DNA of 64,000 nucleotides, taken from the NCBI GenBank assembly GCA_016296205.1, contig JAEDJS010000003.1:1-64000 (forward strand), written 5' to 3'. The position numbers and the translations under genes were made by a program. The first letter of the stretch is position 1, and each line of letters opens with the position of its first letter. This document shows positions 7,837 through 17,574 of the stretch, piece after piece. The notes under the pieces are model-generated. The model worked only from the letters and a program-made list of their open reading frames with translations. It ran no database searches and was not told the origin of the DNA. Source of the DNA: Treponema sp. (GTDB lineage Bacteria > Spirochaetota > Spirochaetia > Treponematales > Treponemataceae).

Positions 7837-8403
7837 ATGAATTCAGAAATTAAAGCAGTAGCAGAAAGACTTAAGGGTCTTAGAGACGTTTTGGACATTT
7901 CAGTTGAAGAAGCAGCACAGGTTTGTGAAGTTTCAAAAGAACAGTACGAACTTTACGAAACAGGAACAGTGGATATTCCATTGGGTGTTATGTTCAGCAT
8001 GAGTCGTAAATATAACATTGACTTGTCTACGATTATTAGTGGTGATGAACCTCATAAAGTCTCATATTTTGTAACAGAAAAGGGCAAAGGTGCTACAGTA
8101 AACCGTCTTGCAGACTACCATTTTGAAAGTCTTGCAGCAGGTTTTGCAGGCAGATTGATTGATCCATTTTTGGTTACAATTAACCCTGGAGATATCGAAA
8201 CAATTCATACAACAACTCATCCAGGTCAGGAATTTAATTATTGTCTTGAAGGTGATATGGTGGTCAAAGTGGGGGAAAGTGAAATTGTCCTCCATGAGGG
8301 GGACTCAATTTATTTTGATTCTACTAAACCTCATGGTCAGAATAACCTCAACGGAAAACGCTGTAGATTTATCACTGTGATTATGAATGGTTTGGCAGAA
8401 TAA
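7837..8403 (+). CDS. XRE-type regulator with cupin sensor domain, copy 1
   Basis: A 188-residue protein with an N-terminal XRE helix-turn-helix (about residues 5-65, with SVEEAAQVCEVSKEQYELYE as the HTH core) and a C-terminal cupin_2 barrel (about 105-185, HPGQEFNYCLEGDM ... GDSIYFDSTKPHG). Such proteins are usually one-component regulators whose cupin binds a small ligand. The acyl-CoA ligase gene starts 40 bp downstream, so the ligand may be a carboxylate or its CoA ester (inference). It has a paralogue at 15206. No clear ribosome site precedes the ATG; an extended -10 (TG-G-TAATAT) ends 9 nt upstream, so it may also be leaderless or nearly so. Confidence 0.85.
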   Translation: MNSEIKAVAERLKGLRDVLDISVEEAAQVCEVSKEQYELYETGTVDIPLGVMFSMSRKYNIDLSTIISGDEPHKVSYFVTEKGKGATVNRLADYHFESLAAGFAGRLIDPFLVTINPGDIETIHTTTHPGQEFNYCLEGDMVVKVGESEIVLHEGDSIYFDSTKPHGQNNLNGKRCRFITVIMNGLAE

Positions 8404-8443
8404 TCGACGCAAAACTATTTAATTAATTTTTTAGGACAAACAA

Positions 8444-10192
8444 ATGGAAGAATTATACATTAATCGCGAAAAATTCGATAATTACGAAGATTTTTATAAA
8501 AATTATAAATTAACAATTCCGGAAAACTTCAACTTTGGCTATGACATTATGGATAAACTTGCAGAAAAGAAACCAGATGCACCGGCTTTAGTATGGACCA
8601 ACGATGAAGATGATTATCTTGAAATTACTTTCTCAAAAATGAAGGAGCTTTCGGACCAGGCAGCAAGTTTTTTCCAGGAACAGGGAATTAAAAAAGGTGA
8701 CATGGTTATGCTGATTTTGCAGCGCCGTTACGAATTCTGGGTAAGCATGATTGCTTTGCATAAAATTGGTGCTGTTGCAATTCCGGCAACTCACATGCTC
8801 ACAAAAGAAGATATTGTTTATCGCAATAATTTTGCTAAAATCAAAATGATTGTTGCAGTTACAGTTCCAGATGTTATTAATCACGTTAATGAAGCATGGA
8901 AAGAAAGTCCTTCTCTTAAATGTTGTGCATTTGTAAATGAATTGGGGGTAGACAGACCTGTAGAAAATCCGCCGGAAGGATGGATTAATTTTGCAGAAGG
9001 CTGTAAAAATGCAAAACCTTTTAATTCAGAACGTGTAACAATCAATAGTGACTATATGCTGGGATATTTTACAAGCGGAACAACAAGTCATCCAAAGCTT
9101 GCAGTTCACGATTTCCTTTATCCACTTGGACATATTACAACTGCAAAATTCTGGCAGCAGGTTCAGAATGGTGGACTTCATCTTACAGTTGCAGATTCAG
9201 GTTGGGCAAAGACTTCTTGGGGACGTTTGTACGGACAGTGGATTTGTGAAACTGCTTTGTTTGTTTACGATTACCATTCTAAGTTTAAGCCGATTGATTT
9301 GCTCCATCAGGTAGAAAAATATCATGTTACAACTTTCTGTGCACCTCCAACAATTTATCGTTTCCTTATCAAAGAAGATTTAAGTGGAATTGATTTGAGT
9401 TCAATTGTTCACTGTTCAACAGCAGGAGAACCTCTGGCAGATGAAGTTTACAATAAATGGATGGAGCTTACTGGTCACGAAATCCGCGAAGGTTTTGGTC
9501 AGACAGAAACAACAGTTTGTATCTTCAACTTTGGTACAGAAAAAGTAAAACCGGGTTCAGTTGGAAAACCAAGTCCATATTATGATTTGCATTTGCTTGA
9601 CGATGATCTCCATGATGTTGGCGTTGGTACAGTTGGTCAGATTGCTTTTAAACTTAATAAAGAAATGTTTCCGGATAGAAATGGCCGATTCCCAGGTCTT
9701 GTTTGTGAATATTATGGGGAACCAGAAAAAACTGCTGTTGCTTTCCACGATGGTTACTATTTTACAGGTGATCAGGCATGGAAAGATGATGAAGGATATT
9801 ACTGGTTTGTTGGCCGTTGTGATGATGTTATTAAATGTTCAGGTTACCGCATTGGTACATTTGAAGTAGAAAGCGTTTTGCAGCGCCACCCAAGTGTTCT
9901 TGAATGTGCAGTTACTGGTGCTCCAGATCCAATTCGTGGACAGGTTGTAAAAGCTACAATTGTTCTTGCAAAAGGTTATGAACCGAGCCCAGAATTGATT
10001 AAAGAAATTCAGACATTTGTAAAAACAGAAACAGCTCCATATAAATATCCTCGTATTGTTGAATTCGTTAAGGAACTTCCAAAAACAATCAGTGGTAAAG
10101 TTATGCGCAAACAGATTCGTATGACAGATGCTGCAAAAGCAAACAATCAGCCGGTACCACGTGAAGAACCAAGCGAAAACGGCGAAAAATAA
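8444..10192 (+). CDS. acyl-CoA synthetase, medium-chain (ACSM-like), copy 1
   Basis: A 582-residue ANL-superfamily enzyme that would activate a carboxylic acid through an acyl-AMP and load it on CoA. Motifs: YFTSGTTSHPKLAV near residue 205 (ATP loop), EGFGQTETT near 353, the hinge-region block GRCDDVIKCSGYRIG near 460, and PKTISGKVMRK near 548 with the catalytic Lys. The block PATHMLTKEDIVYRNN is typical of medium-chain ACSM-like ligases. It ends with a short charged tail absent from its paralogue at 15786, with which it shares long near-identical blocks around the active site. An AGGA site precedes the ATG. It forms a regulator-ligase pair with the XRE-cupin gene. Confidence 0.85.
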   Translation: MEELYINREKFDNYEDFYKNYKLTIPENFNFGYDIMDKLAEKKPDAPALVWTNDEDDYLEITFSKMKELSDQAASFFQEQGIKKGDMVMLILQRRYEFWVSMIALHKIGAVAIPATHMLTKEDIVYRNNFAKIKMIVAVTVPDVINHVNEAWKESPSLKCCAFVNELGVDRPVENPPEGWINFAEGCKNAKPFNSERVTINSDYMLGYFTSGTTSHPKLAVHDFLYPLGHITTAKFWQQVQNGGLHLTVADSGWAKTSWGRLYGQWICETALFVYDYHSKFKPIDLLHQVEKYHVTTFCAPPTIYRFLIKEDLSGIDLSSIVHCSTAGEPLADEVYNKWMELTGHEIREGFGQTETTVCIFNFGTEKVKPGSVGKPSPYYDLHLLDDDLHDVGVGTVGQIAFKLNKEMFPDRNGRFPGLVCEYYGEPEKTAVAFHDGYYFTGDQAWKDDEGYYWFVGRCDDVIKCSGYRIGTFEVESVLQRHPSVLECAVTGAPDPIRGQVVKATIVLAKGYEPSPELIKEIQTFVKTETAPYKYPRIVEFVKELPKTISGKVMRKQIRMTDAAKANNQPVPREEPSENGEK

Positions 10193-10202
10193 AAGGTAAA
10201 AG

Positions 10203-11585
10203 ATGATAGCTCCCTTTGATGAAGACGAAGCATACCAGATTTGCCAGAAAGTAATTTCACTTCTTGATAGAAAAGTGCTGGTGCTTAAACACACTGGAAA
10301 AATCAGTGAAGAACGGCAGAATATTGGCATTATGATAGGTGCCATGGTTGCAGTTGATTCAAAGGGAACTAAATTTAATTTTGTTGCGGTAAGTGGAACA
10401 GCCCGGGAACTTGCAGTAAATTTGCCGGTAAGCCCGGAATTAAGGAATTTACAGAATTTAATTATTGTTCCGCCGGTAGTTCAAAATTATGCAATTCAAA
10501 AAGCATTGGAAAAAAATGACGATGCAGTTCACAAAATGACTGCTCAGATTGAGGCTCTGGAAAAACAAATCTCCGGGGCGGATAACCAGTTGCAAATTCA
10601 ACTTAAAAATCAAATTAAAGAAATCGAATCAAATCGCACTGCCCTCACAACCGAAAGTTTTTACAAAGTACTGGAACTGTATAACTTCAACTGTTTTGAC
10701 GGCTCTGTAAAAAATATTCTGGAAATTACTAAAGGTCAGCTTACTCCGGGGGGCACTGGAGAATGTTGCGCACCAAAATTACTTGATTACTGTTTTAAAT
10801 CAAAATATCGTCCTGTTAGCATGTGTGAAGTTTATTACGGAAATCCAAGTGAACATAAAATTCCCGGTCAGAAATATCCTCCATGTGATGAACGTTGCGG
10901 AATAATTTTGCCATCAATGCTGGGACTGGAAATTCTTTACCGCGACAAAGACATTATTGTTGTTAATAAACAGAGTGGTGTGCTGAGTGTTCCAGGCCGT
11001 GAAGAAAAAGACTGCATCGTAAACAGAGTTAGAAATCTCTTCCCTGATTGCATTGAACAGCCAAGTGTTCACCGGTTGGATATGGAAACAAGTGGTCTGC
11101 TTGTTCTTGCATTTAATAAAGAAGCCCACAGAAATTTAAGCATGCAGTTTGAGGCAGGCACTGTTTCTAAAAAATATGAAGCATTGATTGATGGTATTCT
11201 TCCAAAAATGGGAATTCCAACTGATGGTCAGAGCACACTTTATTTCCGCCTTGATCCTGATAATCGCCCTCATCAGATTTGGGATGAAGTTTATGGAAAA
11301 AAAGCAATTACCAGCTGGCATATAGAAAAAGTTGAAGATTACACTGCGCCAGATAAAACAAAACGACCAGTTACAAGAATCACATTTGAACCTGTTACTG
11401 GCAGAACTCATCAATTGCGTCTTGCTTCCAGCGATTCCCACGGTTTTGGGTGCCCCATTATTGGAGATACTCTTTACGGCACTTGCGCAGAAGGTGAACG
11501 TCTGATGCTTCATGCAAAATATTTAAGTTTTAAACATCCGGTTAGCGGGCAGCAAATGGAATTTAATTGTCCGGCTCCATTTTAA
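10203..11585 (+). CDS. RluA-family pseudouridine synthase with N-terminal extension
   Basis: A 460-residue protein. The C-terminal half (about 243-455) is an RluA-type pseudouridine synthase with the catalytic Asp293 in SVHRLDMETSG, and GRTHQLRLA near the end. The first 240 residues are extra: an alpha/beta segment, a coiled-coil-like stretch (about 105-145), and a Cys-rich block GTGECCAP (185-192) ... CEVYYG ... CDERCG (228-233). A similar N-terminal module occurs on a subset of bacterial RluA proteins; its role is unknown to me. It starts 10 bp after the ligase stop with an AAGG site, so it is part of the same transcription unit. The RNA target is not predictable. Confidence 0.85.
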   Translation: MIAPFDEDEAYQICQKVISLLDRKVLVLKHTGKISEERQNIGIMIGAMVAVDSKGTKFNFVAVSGTARELAVNLPVSPELRNLQNLIIVPPVVQNYAIQKALEKNDDAVHKMTAQIEALEKQISGADNQLQIQLKNQIKEIESNRTALTTESFYKVLELYNFNCFDGSVKNILEITKGQLTPGGTGECCAPKLLDYCFKSKYRPVSMCEVYYGNPSEHKIPGQKYPPCDERCGIILPSMLGLEILYRDKDIIVVNKQSGVLSVPGREEKDCIVNRVRNLFPDCIEQPSVHRLDMETSGLLVLAFNKEAHRNLSMQFEAGTVSKKYEALIDGILPKMGIPTDGQSTLYFRLDPDNRPHQIWDEVYGKKAITSWHIEKVEDYTAPDKTKRPVTRITFEPVTGRTHQLRLASSDSHGFGCPIIGDTLYGTCAEGERLMLHAKYLSFKHPVSGQQMEFNCPAPF

Positions 11586-11592
11586 AAAAAAT

Positions 11593-11622
11593 TTGCCAAA
11601 GAATCCAAATAAGGTTTATAAT
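11593..11622 (+). promoter_or_regulatory. promoter of nhaC
   Basis: TTGCCA (11593-11598), 18 bp spacer, TATAAT (11617-11622). The leader of about 28 nt carries CGGAGG before the ATG at 11657. Confidence 0.6.
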
Positions 11623-11656
11623 TTATAGTTGAATTAAAATTTCGGAGGATTTTTAA

Positions 11657-13156
11657 ATGATTGGTACATTCTGGTCTCTGGTGCCTGCAATTCTTGCAAT
11701 TTCTCTGGCACTTATTTCAAAAGAAGTTTATTCTTCACTGTTTGCTGGAATAATTTTGGGCGGTGCTTTCTGGGCAATTTCTATGAAAGCAGGTTTTAGT
11801 GGATTTATTGATCACGTTTTTGCAGACGGATTAATTGCTAATGTTGCAGACTCTTACAACATTGGTATCCTGATTTTCCTTGTAGTACTTGGAACAATGG
11901 TTGCCCTTATGAACAAAGCCGGTGGTTCAGCAGCATTTGGTAACTGGGCAAAAAAGCATATTAAATCAAAAGTTGGTGCTCAGATTTCTACAATTATTCT
12001 TGGTATTCTTATTTTTATTGACGACTATTTTAACTGTCTTACTGTTGGTAGCGTTATGCGTCCTGTTACAGATAAACATAAAGTTAGCCGTGAAAAGCTT
12101 GCATACTTAATCGATTCAACTGCAGCTCCAATTTGTATTATTGCTCCAATCAGTTCATGGGCAGCCGCAGTAAGTGGATTCGTTGCAGAAGGAGAAAACG
12201 GTCTTGCTCTTTTCTGTAAGGCGATTCCATACAATTTCTATGCACTTCTTACTATTGTAATGATGTTCACTCTTGTTTTAGGTAAAGTTGATTTTGCCGG
12301 AATGAGTAAATATGAAAAAGCAGTTCAAATGATGGATGAAAAAGCAGAAGAACTTGAACAGGCAGAAACAAAAGGAAAAGTAATTGATCTTATTCTTCCA
12401 ATCATAGTTCTTATTGCATTCTGTACTTTGGGTATGATTTACAGCGGTGGATTCTTTACAGAAGGTGAAACTCAGTGGAATTTTATTGATGCATTTGCAA
12501 ATAGTGATGCCAGTGTTGGTCTTGTAATTGGTTCCTTTGCTGCTTTGATTATTACATTTGTTTTCTATATTGGAAGAAAAGTTCTTAGCTTTAAGGATTG
12601 TCTTGATTGTCTTCCAGAAGGATTTAAAGCAATGGTTCCGGCAATTCTTATTCTTTGTCTTGCCTGGACACTTAAAGGAATGACAGATAGTCTTGAAGCA
12701 AAACAGTATGTTGCAGGACTTATTAGTAATGCTCAGGGGCTCAAGAGTTTCCTGCCTGCAATTATTTTTGTTATTGCCTGTGGTCTTGCTTTTGCAACAG
12801 GAACAAGCTGGGGAACATTTGGTATTCTTATTCCAATTTGTATTGCTGCCTTCCCGGAAGTAAATGATCCAATCCGCATTATTTCTATTAGCGCATGTAT
12901 GGCCGGTGCTGTTTGTGGCGACCATTGTTCACCAATCAGTGATACAACAATTATGGCAAGTGCTGGTGCAGAATGTAATCACGTAAATCACGTAAGTACT
13001 CAGCTTCCGTATGCATTGATTGTTGCTGCCATCAGTTTTGTCTGCTATTTACTGGCAGGCTTTATCCGCAATCCGATTATTCCACTGGTGTTTGGCATTG
13101 CCGCAGTTATTGGTATGCTTTATTTATTTAAATTTATTCAGAATAAAGAAAAATAA
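11657..13156 (+). CDS. nhaC: NhaC-family Na+/H+ (or substrate/Na+) antiporter
   Basis: A 499-residue membrane protein with about 11-12 spans. It carries the NhaC signatures FIDDYFNCLTVG (near 117), TGTSWGTFGILIPI (near 382) and CGDHCSPISDTTIMASAG (near 420). NhaC proteins exchange Na+ for H+, and some members (malate/lactate type) exchange organic acids, so the substrate remains open. It has its own promoter and a strong CGGAGG site. It sits between the two acyl-ligase modules, which could point to transport linked to organic acids, but that is inference. No terminator hairpin is obvious downstream apart from the palindromic repeats. Confidence 0.85.
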   Translation: MIGTFWSLVPAILAISLALISKEVYSSLFAGIILGGAFWAISMKAGFSGFIDHVFADGLIANVADSYNIGILIFLVVLGTMVALMNKAGGSAAFGNWAKKHIKSKVGAQISTIILGILIFIDDYFNCLTVGSVMRPVTDKHKVSREKLAYLIDSTAAPICIIAPISSWAAAVSGFVAEGENGLALFCKAIPYNFYALLTIVMMFTLVLGKVDFAGMSKYEKAVQMMDEKAEELEQAETKGKVIDLILPIIVLIAFCTLGMIYSGGFFTEGETQWNFIDAFANSDASVGLVIGSFAALIITFVFYIGRKVLSFKDCLDCLPEGFKAMVPAILILCLAWTLKGMTDSLEAKQYVAGLISNAQGLKSFLPAIIFVIACGLAFATGTSWGTFGILIPICIAAFPEVNDPIRIISISACMAGAVCGDHCSPISDTTIMASAGAECNHVNHVSTQLPYALIVAAISFVCYLLAGFIRNPIIPLVFGIAAVIGMLYLFKFIQNKEK

Positions 13157-13160
13157 AGAG

Positions 13161-13408
13161 CAAAGAGATTCCGGGTCGCCGCCCGGAATGACAGTTACGT
13201 GGCCCGGAATGACATGTGTGGGTAATGAGCAGAGAGATTCCGGGTCGTGGCCCGGAATGACAGTTACGTGGCCCGGAATGACATGTGTTTTGGGAGGTTG
13301 TCATCCTGAGCTTGACTCAGGATCTCTTTCATTTGAATGACAGTTACGTCGCCCGGAATGACATGTGTTTTGGGAGGGCTGTCATCCTGAGCTTGACTCA
13401 GGATCTCT
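13161..13408. repeat. palindromic intergenic repeats, cluster B
   Basis: The 377-bp gap after nhaC holds four full palindromic units: 13165-13192 and 13234-13261 (stem ATTCCGGG / CCCGGAAT) and 13300-13326 and 13381-13407 (stem ATCCTGAG / CTCAGGAT). Several half units reading GCCCGGAATGACA lie between them. The units are separated by a recurring spacer with ATGTGTTTTGGGAGG, so the array looks locally duplicated. 13409-13498 is AT-rich with no gene seen. Confidence 0.8.
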
Positions 13409-13498
13409 TTTTAAATAGAAAATTCAACTTTTTACTTAAATTCTACTAAAATTCACTTTAAGAATACTAAAAAATCTTTAAAAATACTAAATTTTTTG

Positions 13499-13527
13499 TT
13501 GCAATAAAGAAAAAAATTCTCTATAAT
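13499..13527 (+). promoter_or_regulatory. promoter of FadD-like gene, predicted leaderless
   Basis: TTGCAA (13499-13504), exactly 17 bp, TATAAT (13522-13527), then 6 nt to the ATG at 13534. No Shine-Dalgarno sequence is present between the -10 and the start. Confidence 0.7.
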
Positions 13528-13533
13528 AAAATT

Positions 13534-15177
13534 ATGATAGAGAAGACATTAAATCAGGTATTACACGAAAAAACAGAAGAAAATCCAGAGCATGAATTTA
13601 TGATTTATGCAGACCGTGATTTGCGCTTTACTTACAGAGAATTCAATAACCGGGTAGACAATTTGGCTTGTGGTTTATATTCACTTGGTGTTCGTAAGGG
13701 AGATAAAGTTGGTATTTGGGCAACAAATGTTCCAGACTGGCTTACTTATATGTTTGCCTGTGCACGTCTTGGAGCAATTGCAGTTACTGTAAACACAAGT
13801 TATAAGCTTCACGAGCTTGAATATCTTGTTGACCAGGCAGACCTTTCTACACTTTGTTTGAGCAACGGTGTTAAAGATTCTGACTATGTTCAGATGATTA
13901 AAGAGCTTGTTCCAGAATTGGATACTTATGAACGTGGTTGTCTTAAGAGCAAACGTTTTCCTTTCCTTAAAAATGTTGTATTTATGGGACCAGAAAAATT
14001 CCGTGGGCTTTATTCAACTCCAGAACTTCTTCTTTTGGGTCAGCATGTTGATATCAATATTATCCGTAAAATCGAAAGTGAAATTGATCCAGAAGATGTT
14101 GTAAACATGCAGTACACATCAGGAACAACAGGTTTCCCAAAAGGTGTTATGCTTACAAGCCGTAATATTCTTAACGATGGATTTATTATTGGTGAACGTA
14201 TGCGCTATACAAGTGCAGATAAAGTTTGTCTGCCAGTTCCATTGTTCCACTGTTTTGGTATTGTTCTTGGTGTTATGGCAGTTCTTACTCACGGAGCAAC
14301 TCATGTTCTACTTGAAAGCTTTGATCCACTTGTTGCATTGGCTTCAATTCACAAAGAAAAATGTACAGCAATTTATGGTGTTCCAACAATGTTCATTGCA
14401 GAGTTGAACCACCCGATGTTTGATATGTTCGATAAGTCTTCACTCAGAACTGGTATTATGGCCGGAGCAGGTGTTCCAGTTGAATTGATGAAAACAGTTA
14501 TCGAAAAAATGCACATGCCTGAAATCACTTCTGTTTACGGACTTACAGAAACTTCACCAGGTATGACTCAGAGCCACTGGAATGATACGGCAGAAGTTAA
14601 AGCTACAACTGTTGGTGATGCTTTTGAAGGAATCGAAGTTAAAGTTCTTGATCCAGAAACTCACGAAGAATGCCCGGTTGGTGTTCAGGGTGAAATGTGT
14701 TGCCGTGGCTGGAACGTTATGAAAGGTTACTACAAAATGCCAGAAGCAACTGCAGAAGTAATCGACAAAAACGGATTCCTCCACTCAGGAGACCTTGGTG
14801 TTCTTGGAGAAGACGGTAACTTTAGAATTACTGGTCGCATTAAAGATATGATTATTCGTGGTGGTGAAAATATTTATCCTCGCGAAATTGAAGAATTCCT
14901 TATTCAGATTCCACAGATTAAGGATATTCAGGTAGCCGCTGTTAAAGATAAGAAGTATGGCGAAATTACTGGTGCATTTATTATTCTGCATGAAGGTCAG
15001 ACTCTTACAGAACAGGACGTAATTGAATTCTGCCGCGGAAAGATTTCAAAATATAAGTGGCCTCAGCTTGTTATGTTTGTTGATTCTTTCCCACTTACAG
15101 GATCAGGAAAAATTCAGAAATTCAAGCTTACAGAACTTGGAACAAAATATCGTAAAGAAGTTCTTGGTTTGGAATAA
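13534..15177 (+). CDS. long-chain acyl-CoA ligase-like AMP-forming enzyme (FadD-like)
   Basis: A 547-residue ANL-family ligase. Motifs in order: [13 protein letters not shown] near 193 (ATP loop), [10 protein letters not shown] near 335, the HSGDLG Asp near 418, [22 protein letters not shown] near 435 (hinge), and [12 protein letters not shown] near 523 with the catalytic Lys. The [11 protein letters not shown] form is typical of fatty-acyl-CoA ligases rather than the ACSM type of the two neighbours. A leaderless promoter precedes it, and the second XRE-cupin gene follows 28 bp later with a GGAGG site, so three genes probably form one operon. Chain-length preference is unknown. Confidence 0.85.
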   Translation: MIEKTLNQVLHEKTEENPEHEFMIYADRDLRFTYREFNNRVDNLACGLYSLGVRKGDKVGIWATNVPDWLTYMFACARLGAIAVTVNTSYKLHELEYLVDQADLSTLCLSNGVKDSDYVQMIKELVPELDTYERGCLKSKRFPFLKNVVFMGPEKFRGLYSTPELLLLGQHVDINIIRKIESEIDPEDVVNMQYTSGTTGFPKGVMLTSRNILNDGFIIGERMRYTSADKVCLPVPLFHCFGIVLGVMAVLTHGATHVLLESFDPLVALASIHKEKCTAIYGVPTMFIAELNHPMFDMFDKSSLRTGIMAGAGVPVELMKTVIEKMHMPEITSVYGLTETSPGMTQSHWNDTAEVKATTVGDAFEGIEVKVLDPETHEECPVGVQGEMCCRGWNVMKGYYKMPEATAEVIDKNGFLHSGDLGVLGEDGNFRITGRIKDMIIRGGENIYPREIEEFLIQIPQIKDIQVAAVKDKKYGEITGAFIILHEGQTLTEQDVIEFCRGKISKYKWPQLVMFVDSFPLTGSGKIQKFKLTELGTKYRKEVLGLE

Positions 15178-15205
15178 AATAAATAATTAAAATGGAGGAT
15201 TTACT

Positions 15206-15754
15206 ATGAACCAGGAAATTGTTGCAGTAGCAGATCGCCTTAAGGGCTTACGGGAAGTAATGGAAATTTCACTTGAAGAAGCAGCAGCAACATGCGGAAT
15301 TGCAAGGGAACAATATGAAATTTATGAAAGTGGAACTGTAGATATTCCTGTTGGAATTCTCCAGTGTATGGCCAAGAAATATAATGTTGATTTAACTGTT
15401 CTCATCAGCGGAAGTGAACCACACATGAAGTCTTACTTCCTTACAAAAAAAGGAAAGGGAATTAGTGTAGACCGCCGCAGTGATTATAAGTATCAGTCAT
15501 TGGCATGGGGTTTTGCAAACAGACGTGCAGATCCTTTTATGGTAACAGTAACACCTGAGGAAACAAAGGAAATTCATTTCAATAGTCATCCTGGGCATGA
15601 GTTCAACTATGTTATTGAAGGAAAACTCAAGATTGTTGTTGACGGAAAAGAAATGATCCTGGAATCAGGGGATTGTTTGTATTTTGATGCAACTAAAAAA
15701 CATGGAATGCAGGCAATTGATAACCCTGCAAAATTCCTTGCAATCATTTTTTAA
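15206..15754 (+). CDS. XRE-type regulator with cupin sensor domain, copy 2
   Basis: A 182-residue paralogue of the protein at 7837, with the same plan: HTH at about 5-65 (SLEEAAATCGIAREQYEIYE) and a cupin_2 barrel at about 105-180 (HPGHEFNYVIEGKLKIVVDG, then GDCLYFDATKKHG). Both copies share the linker block around DPF and the SGxEPH motif near residue 72. A GGAGG site lies 8 nt before the ATG. It sits between the FadD-like ligase and the second ACSM-like ligase, so it is likely cotranscribed with both. It lacks the last few residues of copy 1, ending soon after the barrel. Confidence 0.85.
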   Translation: MNQEIVAVADRLKGLREVMEISLEEAAATCGIAREQYEIYESGTVDIPVGILQCMAKKYNVDLTVLISGSEPHMKSYFLTKKGKGISVDRRSDYKYQSLAWGFANRRADPFMVTVTPEETKEIHFNSHPGHEFNYVIEGKLKIVVDGKEMILESGDCLYFDATKKHGMQAIDNPAKFLAIIF

Positions 15755-15785
15755 AAATTAAATAAATCAACATAAGGAACCTAAA

Positions 15786-17477
15786 ATGGAAGAAGTATTT
15801 CTACCTAGAGTAGATTTTGAAAACTACGAAGATTTTTATAAGAATTACAAAGTTAATGTCCCGGAAAATTTTAACTTTGCTTACGATGTAATGGATGTTC
15901 TTGCTGCAAAACGTGGCAATGACAGAGCACTTGTATGGACAAACGATGAAGGCGTTACAAAAGAATTCACTTATGCCGAAATTAAAGAACGCACAAACAA
16001 AGCTGCACAGTTCTTTAAAAATGTGGGCATTGGTAAGGGCGATATGGTTATGCTCATTCTTCAGCGCCGTTATGAATTCTGGATTAGTATTCTTGCTCTC
16101 CACAAATTGGGTGCATCTGTTATTCCTGCAACTCACATGCTTACAAAAGAAGATATCGTTTTCAGAAATAATGCTGCAGATATTAAAGCAGTTATCGCAG
16201 TAAACGATGGTGACATTCTTAAACATATTGATGAAAGTATTCCGGAAAGTCCAAGTCTTAAGATTCGTATTGCTGCAAATGCACATGGTTTGGATCAGGA
16301 AAATGAATCTCTTCCAGAAGGTTGGCTTGATTTTACAAAAGGTTCTAGAGAAGCCGCTGAACTTCCAACACCAACTGCAGAGGAAAGAAAAAAAATCAAC
16401 AAAAACGATGACATCATGCTTTCTTACTTTACAAGTGGTACAACAAGCCATCCAAAACTTGTTGCTCACGACTTTACATATCCCCTTGGCCATATTCCAA
16501 CAGCTAAATATTGGCAGCAGGTTCAGAATGGTGGTTTGCATTTAACAGTTGCAGATACTGGTTGGGGAAAAGCTGTTTGGGGAAAACTTTACGGTCAGTG
16601 GATTTGTGAATGTGCAGTTTTTGTTTATGACTATCACGCACGTTTTAAGCCAATCGACTTGATGCAGAAAATTCAGGATTTTGGTATTACTTCTTTCTGT
16701 GCACCACCAACAATTTACCGTTTCCTTATCCAGGAAGATTTGAGCAAATTTAACCTTTCTAGTCTTAAACACTGTTCAACAGCCGGTGAAGCTTTGAGCG
16801 AAGAAGTTTTCAACAAATGGCTTCAGATTACTGGACTTGAACTCCGGGAAGGTTTTGGTCAGACAGAAACAACACTTTCTTTGTTCAACTTTATGAATGA
16901 AAAAGTAAAACCTGGTTCAATTGGAAAACCATCACCATATTACAATGCCGTTTTGTTAAACGAAGATTTGACTCCTTGTGAAGATGGTGAAGTTGGAGAA
17001 ATTGCATTCCCTCTTAAAGATGGAAAATTCCCAGGATTGTTCCTTGATTACTTTAGAGACCCAGAAAAGAAAAAGGAAGTTATCCACGACGGTTATTACT
17101 TTACAGGTGATACAGCATGGCGTGATGAAGATGGATTCTTCTGGTTTACTGGCCGCAGTGATGACGTTATTAAATGTTCAGGTTATCGTATTGGTACTTT
17201 TGAAGTTGAAAGCGTTTTGATGCAGCACCCAAGTGTTGTTGAATGTGCTGTTACTGCTGCTCCTGATCCAATTCGTGGACAGGTTGTAAAAGCAACAATC
17301 GTTCTTGCAAAGGGATTCACTCCAAGTGATGAACTTGTAAAAGACATTCAGGTATTTGTAAAGAAAACAACAGCTCCTTACAAATATCCAAGAATTGTTG
17401 AATTCGTGGACGAATTGCCAAAAACAATCAGTGGTAAAATCAAACGCCGGGATATTCGTCAGAAGGACAACAAATAG
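15786..17477 (+). CDS. acyl-CoA synthetase, medium-chain (ACSM-like), copy 2
   Basis: A 563-residue paralogue of the ligase at 8444. The same motifs are present: YFTSGTTSHPKLVA near 217, EGFGQTETT near 360, GRSDDVIKCSGYRIG near 468, and PKTISGKIKRR near 546 with the catalytic Lys. Blocks such as CAPPTIYRFLI, YGQWICE and PATHMLTKEDIV are identical in both copies, so the duplication is real, but differences are spread over the whole length. It has an insertion around residues 165-200 relative to copy 1 and lacks the charged tail. An AAGGAA site precedes the ATG. It closes the operon before repeat cluster C. Confidence 0.85.
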   Translation: MEEVFLPRVDFENYEDFYKNYKVNVPENFNFAYDVMDVLAAKRGNDRALVWTNDEGVTKEFTYAEIKERTNKAAQFFKNVGIGKGDMVMLILQRRYEFWISILALHKLGASVIPATHMLTKEDIVFRNNAADIKAVIAVNDGDILKHIDESIPESPSLKIRIAANAHGLDQENESLPEGWLDFTKGSREAAELPTPTAEERKKINKNDDIMLSYFTSGTTSHPKLVAHDFTYPLGHIPTAKYWQQVQNGGLHLTVADTGWGKAVWGKLYGQWICECAVFVYDYHARFKPIDLMQKIQDFGITSFCAPPTIYRFLIQEDLSKFNLSSLKHCSTAGEALSEEVFNKWLQITGLELREGFGQTETTLSLFNFMNEKVKPGSIGKPSPYYNAVLLNEDLTPCEDGEVGEIAFPLKDGKFPGLFLDYFRDPEKKKEVIHDGYYFTGDTAWRDEDGFFWFTGRSDDVIKCSGYRIGTFEVESVLMQHPSVVECAVTAAPDPIRGQVVKATIVLAKGFTPSDELVKDIQVFVKKTTAPYKYPRIVEFVDELPKTISGKIKRRDIRQKDNK

Positions 17478-17574
17478 GTATTCCATTGGCCGTTGTTGTG
17501 GGCGGCTTCAAAAGTTGGTCACGTGCAAAATTGTTCGCCTCGCACACAAAAGTTTGACACGCAAACAATAGTTG

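Noticed and set aside
12278..12925. 215-codon reverse-strand frame within nhaC
   Set aside because: The composition is dominated by Cys, Asn and Lys, which is what the reverse reading of a membrane-protein gene gives; nhaC itself is fully supported by motifs.
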